Assembly: GCF_937941905.1 (NCBI RefSeq)
Contig: NZ_CALDGS010000003.1
Coordinates: forward strand, 1-60,523
DNA from: an uncultured Mycolicibacterium sp.
GTDB taxonomy: Bacteria; Actinomycetota; Actinomycetes; Mycobacteriales; Mycobacteriaceae
DNA length: 60,523 bases
Reading direction: 5' to 3'
Part shown: piece by piece, positions 52,211 through 59,809 of the stretch
How the letters are laid out: each line of letters starts with the position of its first letter
How positions within the stretch are numbered: position 1 is the first letter of the stretch
Notes under the pieces: model-generated
Seen by the model: only the letters and a program-made list of their open reading frames with translations
The model's database searches: none
What the model was told of the DNA's origin: nothing
Program-made: the position numbers and the translations under genes

Positions 52211-53731
52211 TTATCGCGTGTCGCCCGCGCCGCCGAGGAACTCGTACTCGGCCGGGTCGAAGCGCTTCATCTCCAGCCAGTACTGCCAGGTCATACCGCT
52301 GTAGAGGGTGCGGTTGACGCCGTGCTCGTCGAGGTACCAGCTGCGGCAGCCGCCGGTGTTCCAAACCGTGCCGCCGAGCTCCTCCTGCAGCTTGCGGTTG
52401 TAGGCGTCCTGCGCCTCGCGGCTGGGGTGCAGGGCCCGCGCCCCGCGCCGCAGCACCGCCTCGATGGCCTGGCCCACGTAGCGGATCTGCGACTCGACCA
52501 TGAACACCACCGAGTTGTGGCCGAGCCCGGTGTTGGGCCCGAGCAGGAAGAACAGGTTGGGCATGCCGGCGACGGTCACCCCGTGCAGCGCCTGGATGCC
52601 CTCCCGGTTCCACCGGTCGACGAGGTCCTCCCCGCCGAGGCCCTTGATGTCGACGTAGGTGTAGGAGTCGGTGACGTGGAAGCCGGTGGCGAACACCACC
52701 ACGTCCACGGCCCGCTCGGTGCCGTCGGCGGTGACGATGCCGGTCGGGCTGAACCGGGCGATGCGGTCGGTGATGACGTGCACGTTCGGCCGGGCCAGCG
52801 CCGGGTAGTAGGTGTCGGAGTTGAGGATGCGCTTGCAGCCGGCCCGGTAGTCCGGGGTGAGCTTGCGGCGCAGCTCGCGGTCGCGGATGCTGTGCCGGAT
52901 GTTCCACTTGCCCAGCAGCTCACCGATTTTCAGCAGGCGGGGCTGCTTGGTCATGGCGAAGCCGACGAACTCGTGGGCCCAGTAGATGCCGGCCCGCAGC
53001 AGGGCACGGGTGCCGGGCACGGTGGCGAACATCCGCCGCGCCCAGGCCGGGATCGGGTTGTTGGGCCGCGGCATCACCCAGGCCGGGGTGCGCTGGTAGA
53101 CGTGCAGTTCGCCGACCCGGCCGGCGATCTCGGGGATGATCTGGATCGCGCTGGCGCCGGTACCGATCACCGCGACCCGCTTGCCGGTCAGGTCCACGCC
53201 GTGGTCCCACTGCGCGGAGTGGAAGGCCGTCCCGGTGTAGTCGCCGAGGCCCTCGAAGTCCGGGATGAACGGGATGTGCAGCGGCCCGGCCCCGGAGATC
53301 AGGAACTGCGCGACGTACTCGCGGCCGTCGGTGGTGAAGACGTGCCAGCGCATCTCGGCGTCGTCCCAGTGGGCGCGGTCGACCTGCGCGCCGAACTCGA
53401 TGTAGCGGCGCAGCCCGTACTTGTCGACCACCCCGCGCAGGTAGTCCAGGATCTCCGGCTGGAACGACCACATGTGCGTCCAGTCGGCCTTCGGCTCGAA
53501 GGAGAACGAGTACATGTGCGACGGGATGTCGCAGGCACACCCGGGGTAGGTGTTGTCCCGCCAGGTGCCGCCGATCTCGTCGGCCTTCTCGAGGATGAGG
53601 AAGTCCACCCCGCGGCGCTGCAACTCGATGCCCATCCCGATCCCGGAGAACCCGGTCCCGATCACGAGGGCGGCGGTGCGCACGGGTGGGGTGGTCGCCG
53701 TGGTGTCGGCCGGCTGTTCGGCAACGGTCAT
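52211..53731 (-). CDS. Flavin-binding monooxygenase (Baeyer-Villiger type)
   Basis: A 506-aa class B monooxygenase (Rv3049c type). FAD motif GTGFSG is at 25-30, with GGTWRDNTYPGCACD at 54-68; the fingerprint-like TGTAFHSAQWDH is near 165-176; NADPH motif VIGTGASAIQ is near 188. Such enzymes insert oxygen into ketones or oxidise S/N compounds; the substrate is unknown. ATG at 53731 is supported by AGGAAGG 8 nt upstream; the frame extends further without need. It follows the TetR gene on the same strand. Confidence 0.9.
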   Translation of the reverse strand: MTVAEQPADTTATTPPVRTAALVIGTGFSGIGMGIELQRRGVDFLILEKADEIGGTWRDNTYPGCACDIPSHMYSFSFEPKADWTHMWSFQPEILDYLRGVVDKYGLRRYIEFGAQVDRAHWDDAEMRWHVFTTDGREYVAQFLISGAGPLHIPFIPDFEGLGDYTGTAFHSAQWDHGVDLTGKRVAVIGTGASAIQIIPEIAGRVGELHVYQRTPAWVMPRPNNPIPAWARRMFATVPGTRALLRAGIYWAHEFVGFAMTKQPRLLKIGELLGKWNIRHSIRDRELRRKLTPDYRAGCKRILNSDTYYPALARPNVHVITDRIARFSPTGIVTADGTERAVDVVVFATGFHVTDSYTYVDIKGLGGEDLVDRWNREGIQALHGVTVAGMPNLFFLLGPNTGLGHNSVVFMVESQIRYVGQAIEAVLRRGARALHPSREAQDAYNRKLQEELGGTVWNTGGCRSWYLDEHGVNRTLYSGMTWQYWLEMKRFDPAEYEFLGGAGDTR

Positions 53732-53771
53732 CGCGTCATCCTTCCTGGGACCGGCGGTACCGGGTAGTTCC

Positions 53772-53815
53772 ATCGTCCGGACGGACCAGGACGGTGTCAA
53801 CGGGACCTTGGTCCC
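53772..53815 (-). promoter_or_regulatory. Monooxygenase promoter with adjacent palindrome
   Basis: Minus-strand TTGACA (53795-53800) and GACGAT (53772-53777) are 17 nt apart. Just upstream is the perfect palindrome GGGACC-TT-GGTCCC (53802-53815), a candidate operator for the TetR protein encoded next door. Confidence 0.55.
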
Positions 53816-53834
53816 TCCTTGTACGCCGGGCCGC

Positions 53835-54575
53835 TCAGGCGACGCTCTCGCGCCGCCGCACTCCGGCGTGCAGCGGCAGATCGGGGTTGAGCTCCACGCC
53901 GAGCAGCTCGCAGGTGCCGCTGATCGAGCCGATCATGATCGTGGTCAGGTGCGCGACGAACTGTTCGGAGGACATCCGGCGCGGGCTGTCCGGGTCCGGG
54001 CCCAGCCACCAGTCGGTCGCCGAGGCGACGCAGCCGAAGGCCGCGTAGGCGGCCAGCTCGAGCGCGGTCGGGTCGAGCTCGATGTCGTGCAGCTCCTGGT
54101 CGAACAGGTCGGCCATGGCCAGGGTGATGTCCCGGCCCTCGTTGAGCGCCTGGATCGCCGAGGCGCCCTGTTCGGCGAACCGGCCCTGGATGAGGAACCG
54201 CAGCACGTTGGGGTGCTCGTCGACCAGCCGCACGTACTGCTCGACGGCGCGGCGGATGATCTGGCGGCCGGTGTCGGCGGCCAGGTCGATCGACGGGAAG
54301 ATCGCCGCCCACAGCATGTCGCGCAGCCGCTTGCCGATGGCCTGGTGCAGGTCGGACTTGTCGGTGAAGTGGCGGTAGATCTTCGGCTTGGCGGTGCCGG
54401 CCTCCTGGGCGATCTCCCGCAGGCTCAGATCCGGGCCGAGCCGATCGATGGCGCGGAACGCGGCGTCGACGATCTCCGCGCGCACCTTCTTGCGGTGTTC
54501 GCGCCAACGTTCCCTGCGGGCATCGACTTTGCCGCCCGACTCGCCACCCGACCGTGGCCTCGCCCCTCGCCGCAC
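53835..54575 (-). CDS. TetR-family transcriptional regulator
   Basis: A 246-aa repressor (Rv3050c type). The N-terminal HTH lies near residues 40-70 (SLREIAQEAGTAKPKIYRHFTDKSDL); the C-terminal helical ligand domain is of the TetR_C type. GTG at 54575 follows a TACAGT hexamer by 6 nt and gives the length I remember for the homologue. It precedes the monooxygenase by 103 nt on the same strand and is the obvious candidate for its regulation. Confidence 0.88.
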   Translation of the reverse strand: MRRGARPRSGGESGGKVDARRERWREHRKKVRAEIVDAAFRAIDRLGPDLSLREIAQEAGTAKPKIYRHFTDKSDLHQAIGKRLRDMLWAAIFPSIDLAADTGRQIIRRAVEQYVRLVDEHPNVLRFLIQGRFAEQGASAIQALNEGRDITLAMADLFDQELHDIELDPTALELAAYAAFGCVASATDWWLGPDPDSPRRMSSEQFVAHLTTIMIGSISGTCELLGVELNPDLPLHAGVRRRESVA

Positions 54576-54587
54576 GGGACCACTGTA
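54576..54587 (-). promoter_or_regulatory. Leaderless promoter of the TetR gene
   Basis: Minus-strand TACAGT (54582-54587), 6 nt, then GTG at 54575. Confidence 0.55.
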
Positions 54588-54691
54588 CCCGTGCGGCATC
54601 CCTGACCTGCGCCGACCGCGCGGGCGCGGCGGGCGTTTCGCGTTCGTCACAGCCGGGGCGCGCGCGGCGGTGCGCCGTCGCTCGCTCCGGT

Positions 54692-54697
54692 AGGATC
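54692..54697 (+). promoter_or_regulatory. -10 element of the geranylgeranyl reductase gene
   Basis: TAGGAT at 54692-54697 predicts a start near 54704 and a leader of about 27 nt with a GAGGG ribosome site before the ATG at 54731. Confidence 0.45.
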
Positions 54698-54730
54698 GCT
54701 GCGGCAACCGAGCAAACCGAGACGAGGGTT

Positions 54731-55915
54731 ATGACGCAGCGCTACGACCTGGTCATCGCCGGCGGCGGGCCGTCGGGTTCCGCGGCCGCATGGCAGGCCG
54801 CCCAGACCGGGGCGAAGGTGGTGGTCCTCGACAAGGCGGTGTTCCCGCGCCCGAAGCCGTGCGGCGACGGCCTCACCGCCCGCGCCGTGAGCTACCTGCA
54901 GAAGATGGGGCTCGCCGAGGAGGTCGCGACCTATCACCGGGTGAACCGGGTGACGGTGTTCAGCCCGAGCGAGTGGGAGCTGTCGTTCCCCAAGCGCCCG
55001 GGCATGCCCGACCACGGGCACACGGTCAGCCGGGAACGGCTCGACACCACGCTGCTCAAGCACGCCGAGTCCGCCGGTGCCGAGGTGCGGCAGGGCGCGG
55101 AGGTCACCGCCCCGATCGTGGAGAACGGCCGGGTCGTCGGGGTGACGCTCAAGAGCGGTGAGAAGGTCTACGGCGACGCGGTGATCGCCGCCGACGGCGC
55201 CTACTCCCCCATCAAGCGCGCGCTGAAGATCGACTCGGAGTACAAGGGCTACTCGGCGATCGCGATCCGGGCCGAGATGGACGCCAACCGGCCCGACACC
55301 GACAGCCTCGACATCTACCTGAAGCTGCGGTTCCAGGGCGATCAGCTGCCCGGCTACGGGTGGGTGTTCCCGATGGGCGGCGGCCGGTTCAACATCGGCC
55401 TGGGCTACGTCAACAGCTACAAGAACTGGCAGGCGATCAACGCCACCCAGTTCCTCGGCGAGTTCATGCGCTCGCTGCCGCGCGAGTGGGAGCTGCCGCC
55501 GATCGAGGAGCTCAAGAAGAACCGCAGCGTGCGGGCCTGGCGGTTGCCGATGGGCTTCACCGCCTGGCCGCCGTGGCGCCCGGGTGTGCTGTTCGTCGGC
55601 GACTCGCTGGGCGCGGGTAAGCCGGCGTCGGGTGCGGGCATCTCCAAGGCGCTGGAGTCGGGGCTGGCCGCCGGTGAGTGCGCGATCGCCGCGCTGACCA
55701 ACGGCGGGCCGGACGATTTCACGAACTACCAGCTGCGGATGGAAGAGGCCTGGGGCAAGGAGTACCGGCGCGGCCGCATCATGCACAAGCTGATCGGACA
55801 GCCGAAGCTGGCCGAGGCCGGCCTGCGGCTGATCGACAACGCCTGGTTCCGCGACCGGATGCTGAAGGCCCTGTACAAGAAGGCACAGGGCCCCCAGCAC
55901 ACGGTGCGCGGGTAA
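54731..55915 (+). CDS. Geranylgeranyl reductase family flavoprotein (MenJ-like)
   Basis: A 394-aa FAD enzyme that saturates prenyl double bonds. The N-terminal FAD motif GGGPSGSAAAWQA starts at about residue 11, CGDGL follows near 45, and the C-terminal FAD motif is GDSLGAGKPASGAGI. The mycobacterial member MenJ (Rv0561c) reduces one isoprene unit of menaquinone MK-9; whether this copy is MenJ itself or a paralogue cannot be decided from the window. It is not in this place in M. tuberculosis. It is convergent with the cupin gene, stops 3 nt apart. Confidence 0.88.
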   Translation: MTQRYDLVIAGGGPSGSAAAWQAAQTGAKVVVLDKAVFPRPKPCGDGLTARAVSYLQKMGLAEEVATYHRVNRVTVFSPSEWELSFPKRPGMPDHGHTVSRERLDTTLLKHAESAGAEVRQGAEVTAPIVENGRVVGVTLKSGEKVYGDAVIAADGAYSPIKRALKIDSEYKGYSAIAIRAEMDANRPDTDSLDIYLKLRFQGDQLPGYGWVFPMGGGRFNIGLGYVNSYKNWQAINATQFLGEFMRSLPREWELPPIEELKKNRSVRAWRLPMGFTAWPPWRPGVLFVGDSLGAGKPASGAGISKALESGLAAGECAIAALTNGGPDDFTNYQLRMEEAWGKEYRRGRIMHKLIGQPKLAEAGLRLIDNAWFRDRMLKALYKKAQGPQHTVRG

Positions 55916-55918
55916 CCG

Positions 55919-56257
55919 TCAGCGGGGCACCACCGACAGCAGCACCGCCGAGTCCTCGAGCGCGTCGAGGCTGTGCCGCTCGGCCGGGATCTCCAGATAG
56001 TCGCCGGCGGCCGCCTCGACGTTCCCGCTCGGCGCGTTCAGCCGGACCCGACCACGCAGCACCAACAGTGTTGCCTCACCGGGGCTTTCGTGATCGGCCA
56101 GGCCGTTGCCGGCGGCCAGCGCCAGCACGGTCTGGCGCAGGGTCTTGTCGCTGCCGCCGAACACGCTCTGCGCGGAGCGGCCCGCCGAGGCTGCCTTGGC
56201 GGCGGCGATCTGCTCGTCGGCGAGCCGGTGCAGCGACAGAGCGGTGGACGCGGTCAT
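55919..56257 (-). CDS. Small cupin protein
   Basis: A 112-aa single-domain cupin. The beta-barrel region is about 45-110 with LADHESPGEATLLVLRGRVRL and GDYLEIPAERHSLDALEDS, matching cupin motifs 1 and 2 with a His/Glu pair and a His. The first 45 residues form a helical arm (HRLADEQIAAAKAASAGRSAQSVFGG). Such cupins occur beside COG2345 regulators and hemerythrins in redox/NO-stress loci (family association). It is last in the six-gene run, 48 nt after the regulator. Confidence 0.8.
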   Translation of the reverse strand: MTASTALSLHRLADEQIAAAKAASAGRSAQSVFGGSDKTLRQTVLALAAGNGLADHESPGEATLLVLRGRVRLNAPSGNVEAAAGDYLEIPAERHSLDALEDSAVLLSVVPR

Positions 56258-56305
56258 GGGTTCTCCTCTCCTGCCCCGGCTTTCGGCACCGGGGACGTGT
56301 ACTTC

Positions 56306-56986
56306 TCAGCGCTCGGGGCGCAGCACGAGGTTGACCTCGCACGAGCCCCCGTGCGGGTCCGGTGTCACCGACGCCTGGTAGCGGGCACCGACGGCGTCGG
56401 CGTTGCGGTCGATCACTTCCTGGATCAGTCCCTGCTGGATGCCGCGCACGACTTCCGGTGCGGTGGCGGCGACCTCGGCCAACGGACAGGTGCAGATCTG
56501 CACCGTGGTCGCACCGAACGAGGTCAGCACCGACCGCACCTGGAAGCCGAGTTCGGTGAGGGTGGCGACGACCATGTCGGCGACGGTGTCCTCCGGCCGC
56601 AACCGGGCCACCCGGGCCCGGCGGGCCAGGTCGGCGCCGATGCGCACCGCCCGCGTCTCCCGTTCCGCGGCGGTGCCGCCGAGGTGGGCGGCGAACAGCG
56701 CGACGATGTCGGCGTAGTCGAGTCGCGGGGCGGGCTCGTAGACGGCCCGGGGCCGCCCGGCCCGGCCGGCCCCGCCGGTGCGGCGGCGCCGCAGCACGCC
56801 CTGTTCCTCCAGCGCGGCCAGGTGGAACCGGGCGGTGGTCACGTGGATGCCCAGCGCGTCGGCGACCTGCCGGGCGTCCACCCCGTCCGCGGCGTTGCGG
56901 ACCACCTCGAGCACCCGGCGTCGCTGCACACCGGCGCCGCGGTCGGCGCGCGGCGCGGCGCCGGCGCGGTGAACGGGTACGGACAT
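56306..56986 (-). CDS. COG2345-type winged-helix regulator with C-terminal cysteines
   Basis: A 226-aa ArsR/SufR-like regulator. The winged helix (about 22-75) has VADALGIHVTTARFHLAALEEQGVL. The C-terminal domain has C165 and C167 (ICTCPLAEV) and C216 (SCEVNL), plus a His-rich neighbourhood. SufR-type relatives bind an Fe-S cluster through C-terminal cysteines, but the spacing here differs, so metal or cluster binding is only possible. It starts 10 nt after the methyltransferase stop and also has a TAACCT hexamer (56994-56999) 7 nt upstream, so it may be transcribed separately. Confidence 0.83.
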   Translation of the reverse strand: MSVPVHRAGAAPRADRGAGVQRRRVLEVVRNAADGVDARQVADALGIHVTTARFHLAALEEQGVLRRRRTGGAGRAGRPRAVYEPAPRLDYADIVALFAAHLGGTAAERETRAVRIGADLARRARVARLRPEDTVADMVVATLTELGFQVRSVLTSFGATTVQICTCPLAEVAATAPEVVRGIQQGLIQEVIDRNADAVGARYQASVTPDPHGGSCEVNLVLRPER

Positions 56987-56996
56987 CAGTGGCAGG

Positions 56997-57797
56997 TTAG
57001 CGCGGGACCACCCCGACGATCGCGACCGCGGTGAGCTTGTCGCGGTAGCGCTGGAACGTGCGCCGCATGCCGAGCACCCGGGCCCGGGCGGCCGGGCGGC
57101 GGATGAGGTTGCCGGCGATGCGCAGCGCGCCGAACAGCCCCTCGTCGGCGAGCACCCGGGAGGGGTTGAGCAGCGCCATCTCCGCCCGGTCGACGGTCTC
57201 GATCTCGAATCCGGCGTCGGTGAGTAGCTTCTTCCACTCCTCGACGGTCAGCGGGCGGGCGTTGACCTTGATCGCCCGCGACATGTCGCGGCGGATCTCG
57301 TCCTTGATGTCCTGCGCCACGTCGTCGGGCTGCAGGCCGAGTTCGTGGATCGCGTACCGGCCGCCGGGGCGCAGCACCCGGAACGCCTCGGCGACGATGG
57401 CCCGCTTGTCGCGCTCGCCCTGCATCGTCAGCATCGCCTCGCCGATGACGACATCGGCGCTGTCCGCGGGCAGGCCGGTCTCGGCGGCATGGGCGACCAC
57501 CACCTCACCGCCGACCGGGGCCACCACCTTGCGGACGTTCTCGGTGGCGGCGGCGGTGTCGTCGACACCGACGTAGGAGCGCGGCCGCAGCGCGACGATG
57601 TCGGCGGCGGTGCGACCCAGCCCGGGACCGAGCTCGACGACGTCGGCGTCGGTCACCCGGGCGGCGGCCAGCAGCCGGCCGGTCAGTTCCAGCCCGCCGG
57701 GGCGCAGCACCCGCTTGCCCAGCCGGGCCAGCAGCCAGTGCCCGGGCAGGTCGGCGTCCGACCGGGTCGGCAGCGGAAGTGATTGCCTGTCAGTCAT
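56997..57797 (-). CDS. Class I SAM-dependent methyltransferase
   Basis: A 266-aa methyltransferase with motif I VVELGPGLGRTAADIV (about 52-67), an acidic strand-2 end (GVDDTA) and the late motif VLRPGGRYAIHELGLQ. The C-terminal section is Arg-rich. It is of the UbiE/Methyltransf_11 class, but the substrate is unknown. ATG at 57797 overlaps the permease stop by 8 nt. Confidence 0.85.
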   Translation of the reverse strand: MTDRQSLPLPTRSDADLPGHWLLARLGKRVLRPGGLELTGRLLAAARVTDADVVELGPGLGRTAADIVALRPRSYVGVDDTAAATENVRKVVAPVGGEVVVAHAAETGLPADSADVVIGEAMLTMQGERDKRAIVAEAFRVLRPGGRYAIHELGLQPDDVAQDIKDEIRRDMSRAIKVNARPLTVEEWKKLLTDAGFEIETVDRAEMALLNPSRVLADEGLFGALRIAGNLIRRPAARARVLGMRRTFQRYRDKLTAVAIVGVVPR

Positions 57798-58584
57798 TTC
57801 GGGCTGTCCTTTCTCGAGCCGCCCGGTCCAGGGCGGCGATGGTGAAGATGGCGGTGAACACCGCACAGCTGTAGAGCAGCGCGGCGTCGCGGCTCCACGG
57901 CGGGGTCAGCACGGTCTCCTGCCCGGCCGCGTACACCACGTTGAACATCGGCAGGAACCGCTGCAGCGTCGCCCCACTGGGCAGATACCCCGCGGCGGTC
58001 TCGAAGACGAACGACCACAACAGGATCCCACCGACGGCGGGCAGCGGGGCGCGGGTCAGCGCACCGACGCCCACCCCGGCCCCGGCCGCGAACGCCGCCA
58101 GCACCGGCAGGGTCCAGGCCAACCGGATGCCCACCGGATCGGCCAGCGAGACCGGTCCGTAGACGGTCGGCGCAACGGCCGGCAACCCGACCAGCGCGAC
58201 GACGAGTGTCACCGCGGTGAGCAGCGCTCCCAGCCCGGCGTAGAACAGCCACCGGCCGATCAGCACCGCCACCGGGCGGCCGACCGCGAGGCGAACGAAA
58301 TCCGCGGTCCGGTACCGGCTCTCGGCGGCCTGTCCGTCGGCGCCGGCGACGGCGACCAGGGTGAGCGTGATGGTGATGACCCAGTAGGCGGCGTTGGAGG
58401 TGGTCACCGCCAGCACCGAGATCTGGCCCGGGATGCGGGCGAACGCCTCGGCAACGGCCGCGATCCCGAAGGTCACGGCCAGCGGCACCGCGACGGCGGC
58501 CGGCACCACGACCGTCCACAGCCGGCTCGGGCCGCCGGAGCGGACGGCCTCGGCGTGCACGCTGCGCCACACCGCGGTGCTCAC
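57790..58584 (-). CDS. ABC transporter permease (ABC-2-like)
   Basis: A 264-aa membrane protein with about six hydrophobic segments (e.g. LWTVVVPAAVAVPLAVTFGI, YWVITITLTLVAVAGA, LLTAVTLVVALVGLPAV). It has ABC-2/Gld-type topology with no recognisable substrate motif. GTG overlaps the ATPase stop by 4 nt. With the ATPase it would form a homodimeric exporter. Confidence 0.83.
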   Translation of the reverse strand: MSTAVWRSVHAEAVRSGGPSRLWTVVVPAAVAVPLAVTFGIAAVAEAFARIPGQISVLAVTTSNAAYWVITITLTLVAVAGADGQAAESRYRTADFVRLAVGRPVAVLIGRWLFYAGLGALLTAVTLVVALVGLPAVAPTVYGPVSLADPVGIRLAWTLPVLAAFAAGAGVGVGALTRAPLPAVGGILLWSFVFETAAGYLPSGATLQRFLPMFNVVYAAGQETVLTPPWSRDAALLYSCAVFTAIFTIAALDRAARERTARND

Positions 58585-59249
58585 ACGCACTCCAGCAGGG
58601 TGGTCTCCAGCCATTCGCGGACGTCGGCCCCGTGCGGGGTGAGATCGCGCAGCGGCCCGGCGGTGTGCAACCGGCCGTCGACGAGCAGCAGGATGCGGTC
58701 GGCGGTGAGCGCCACCTCGCCGAGCAGGTGGGTGGCGACGACGACGGTGCGGCCGTCGTCGGCCAGTCGCCGCAGCAGGCCGCGGAACCAGACGATGCCG
58801 GGCACGTCGAGGCCGTTGAGCGGCTCGTCGAACAGCAGCGTGCGCGGGTCGGCGAGCAGGGTCGAGGCGATGGCCAGCCGCTGGCGCATCCCCAGCGAGA
58901 GCCGGTCGATGCGTTCGCGGCGCCGGCCGGCCAGACCGGCCTCGGCGAGCACGGCGTCGATGCGGGCGGCCGCCACCCCGTGCAGCGCGGCGAGCCAGGC
59001 CAGGTGGCGCCCCACGGTGTGGCGGGGGTTCATCGCCCCCGGCCCGAGGTGGAAGCCGACCGGTCCGCCGGTGCGTACGGCGCCCGCATCGGGCCGGGTC
59101 AGGCCGGCGATCAGCCGCAGCAGGGTGGTCTTGCCGGCGCCGTTGAGCCCGAGCAGCGCGGTGACGGTACCCGCCGGAAAGCTCGCGGTGATGTCGTCGA
59201 TGACGGTGCGGTTGCCGAGAACCTTTGTCAGACCGTGAACTTCGATCAT
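58581..59249 (-). CDS. ABC transporter ATP-binding protein (exporter type)
   Basis: A 222-aa ATPase with Walker A GLNGAGKTT (about 34-42), signature LSLGMRQRL (a variant of LSGGQ), Walker B TLLFDEP and H-loop ATHLLGE. This is typical of ABC-2 drug, peptide or lipid exporters. ATG at 59249 overlaps the stop of the secreted protein gene by 4 nt. Confidence 0.88.
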   Translation of the reverse strand: MIEVHGLTKVLGNRTVIDDITASFPAGTVTALLGLNGAGKTTLLRLIAGLTRPDAGAVRTGGPVGFHLGPGAMNPRHTVGRHLAWLAALHGVAAARIDAVLAEAGLAGRRRERIDRLSLGMRQRLAIASTLLADPRTLLFDEPLNGLDVPGIVWFRGLLRRLADDGRTVVVATHLLGEVALTADRILLLVDGRLHTAGPLRDLTPHGADVREWLETTLLECV

Positions 59250-59719
59250 TGGAAGTTGCACGGGATGGGCAGGCCCACGGTCTTGATGCCGTTGCACAGC
59301 GACTTGCTGGCCAGCTTCCAGCGGCCGTCGATGCGGCGCCACTCGGCCTCGATCTGGATGGTCGGCGAGCCCTGCCGGCTGGCGTTGATGATCGCGGTGT
59401 GCCGGTCGCCGTCGTGGGTCTCGGGGCCGGTGACCTGGCTGGCACCCTTGGGCGCGCGGAAGAAGCCGAGCCGGTAGATCATCTTCGGCACGATCACCGC
59501 GCGGTCGCCGCCCTCGAGCTGGGCGGCCTTGACCCAGTCCGGGGCCGGCGTGGCCACCAGCAGCTTGATCTGGGCGTCGAGCTCCTCGAGCGTCGGCACC
59601 TCGGAGGTGATGGCGAACTCCTCCACGGCGTGCGCCTCGGGTTGGGCCGCGGCGGCCGGTGCCAGGCCCAGCACGGCGGTGGCCAGCAGGGCGACGAACA
59701 CGGAGAAACGCCTGGTCAT
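59246..59719 (-). CDS. Exported MTB12/CFP-2-like protein
   Basis: A 157-aa protein with a signal peptide (residues 1-25, ending AAAAQP) and a mature domain with the MTB12-like layout: LEELDAQIKLLVATPAPDWVKAAQLEGG, then strands ending IEAEWRRIDGRWKLASKSLCNG. MTB12 is a small NTF2-like secreted mycobacterial antigen of unknown function; the assignment is by pattern only. It is first gene of the run, and its stop overlaps the ABC ATPase start, so the protein is probably functionally linked to the exporter. Confidence 0.75.
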   Translation of the reverse strand: MTRRFSVFVALLATAVLGLAPAAAAQPEAHAVEEFAITSEVPTLEELDAQIKLLVATPAPDWVKAAQLEGGDRAVIVPKMIYRLGFFRAPKGASQVTGPETHDGDRHTAIINASRQGSPTIQIEAEWRRIDGRWKLASKSLCNGIKTVGLPIPCNFQ

Positions 59720-59735
59720 CAGCGTGGAACCCCCA

Positions 59736-59761
59736 ATTTAGAGGAAATGTTTCCGCTAAAT
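59736..59761. promoter_or_regulatory. 26-bp near-perfect palindrome (operator candidate)
   Basis: ATTTAGAGGAAA and TTTCCGCTAAAT (11 of 12 positions complementary) flank TG. It starts 16 nt before the ATG of the MTB12-like gene and overlaps the -10 (59759-59764). AT-rich sequence is rare in this genome, which makes chance occurrence unlikely. Confidence 0.65.
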
Positions 59762-59787
59762 GTAGGCGCTCGGACACAGTAAGGCAA
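59759..59787 (-). promoter_or_regulatory. Promoter of the six-gene run
   Basis: Minus-strand TTGCCT (59782-59787) and TACATT (59759-59764) with a 17-nt spacer. The -35 lies inside the IdeR-like box and the -10 touches the palindrome. Confidence 0.55.
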
Positions 59788-59798
59788 GCCTTACCTTT
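59780..59798. promoter_or_regulatory. IdeR/DtxR-like iron box
   Basis: TAAGGCAAGCCTTACCTTT matches 13 of 19 positions of the IdeR consensus TTAGGTTAGSCTAACCTAA, including most of the AGGCTnACCT core. It contains the inverted repeat GTAAGGC-AA-GCCTTAC (59779-59794). It lies in the shared control region of the run and the VOC gene. Confidence 0.5.
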
Positions 59799-59809
59799 AG
59801 GCTGGCTGC
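59798..59809 (+). promoter_or_regulatory. Leaderless promoter of the VOC gene
   Basis: TAGGCT (59798-59803), 6 nt, then ATG at 59810; it directly follows the iron-box-like sequence. Confidence 0.55.

Noticed and set aside
53802..53815. GGGACC-TT-GGTCCC as the terminator of the TetR gene
   Set aside because: A two-base loop and only 6 bp of stem make a weak terminator; its contact with a TTGACA -35 fits an operator better, although both remain possible.
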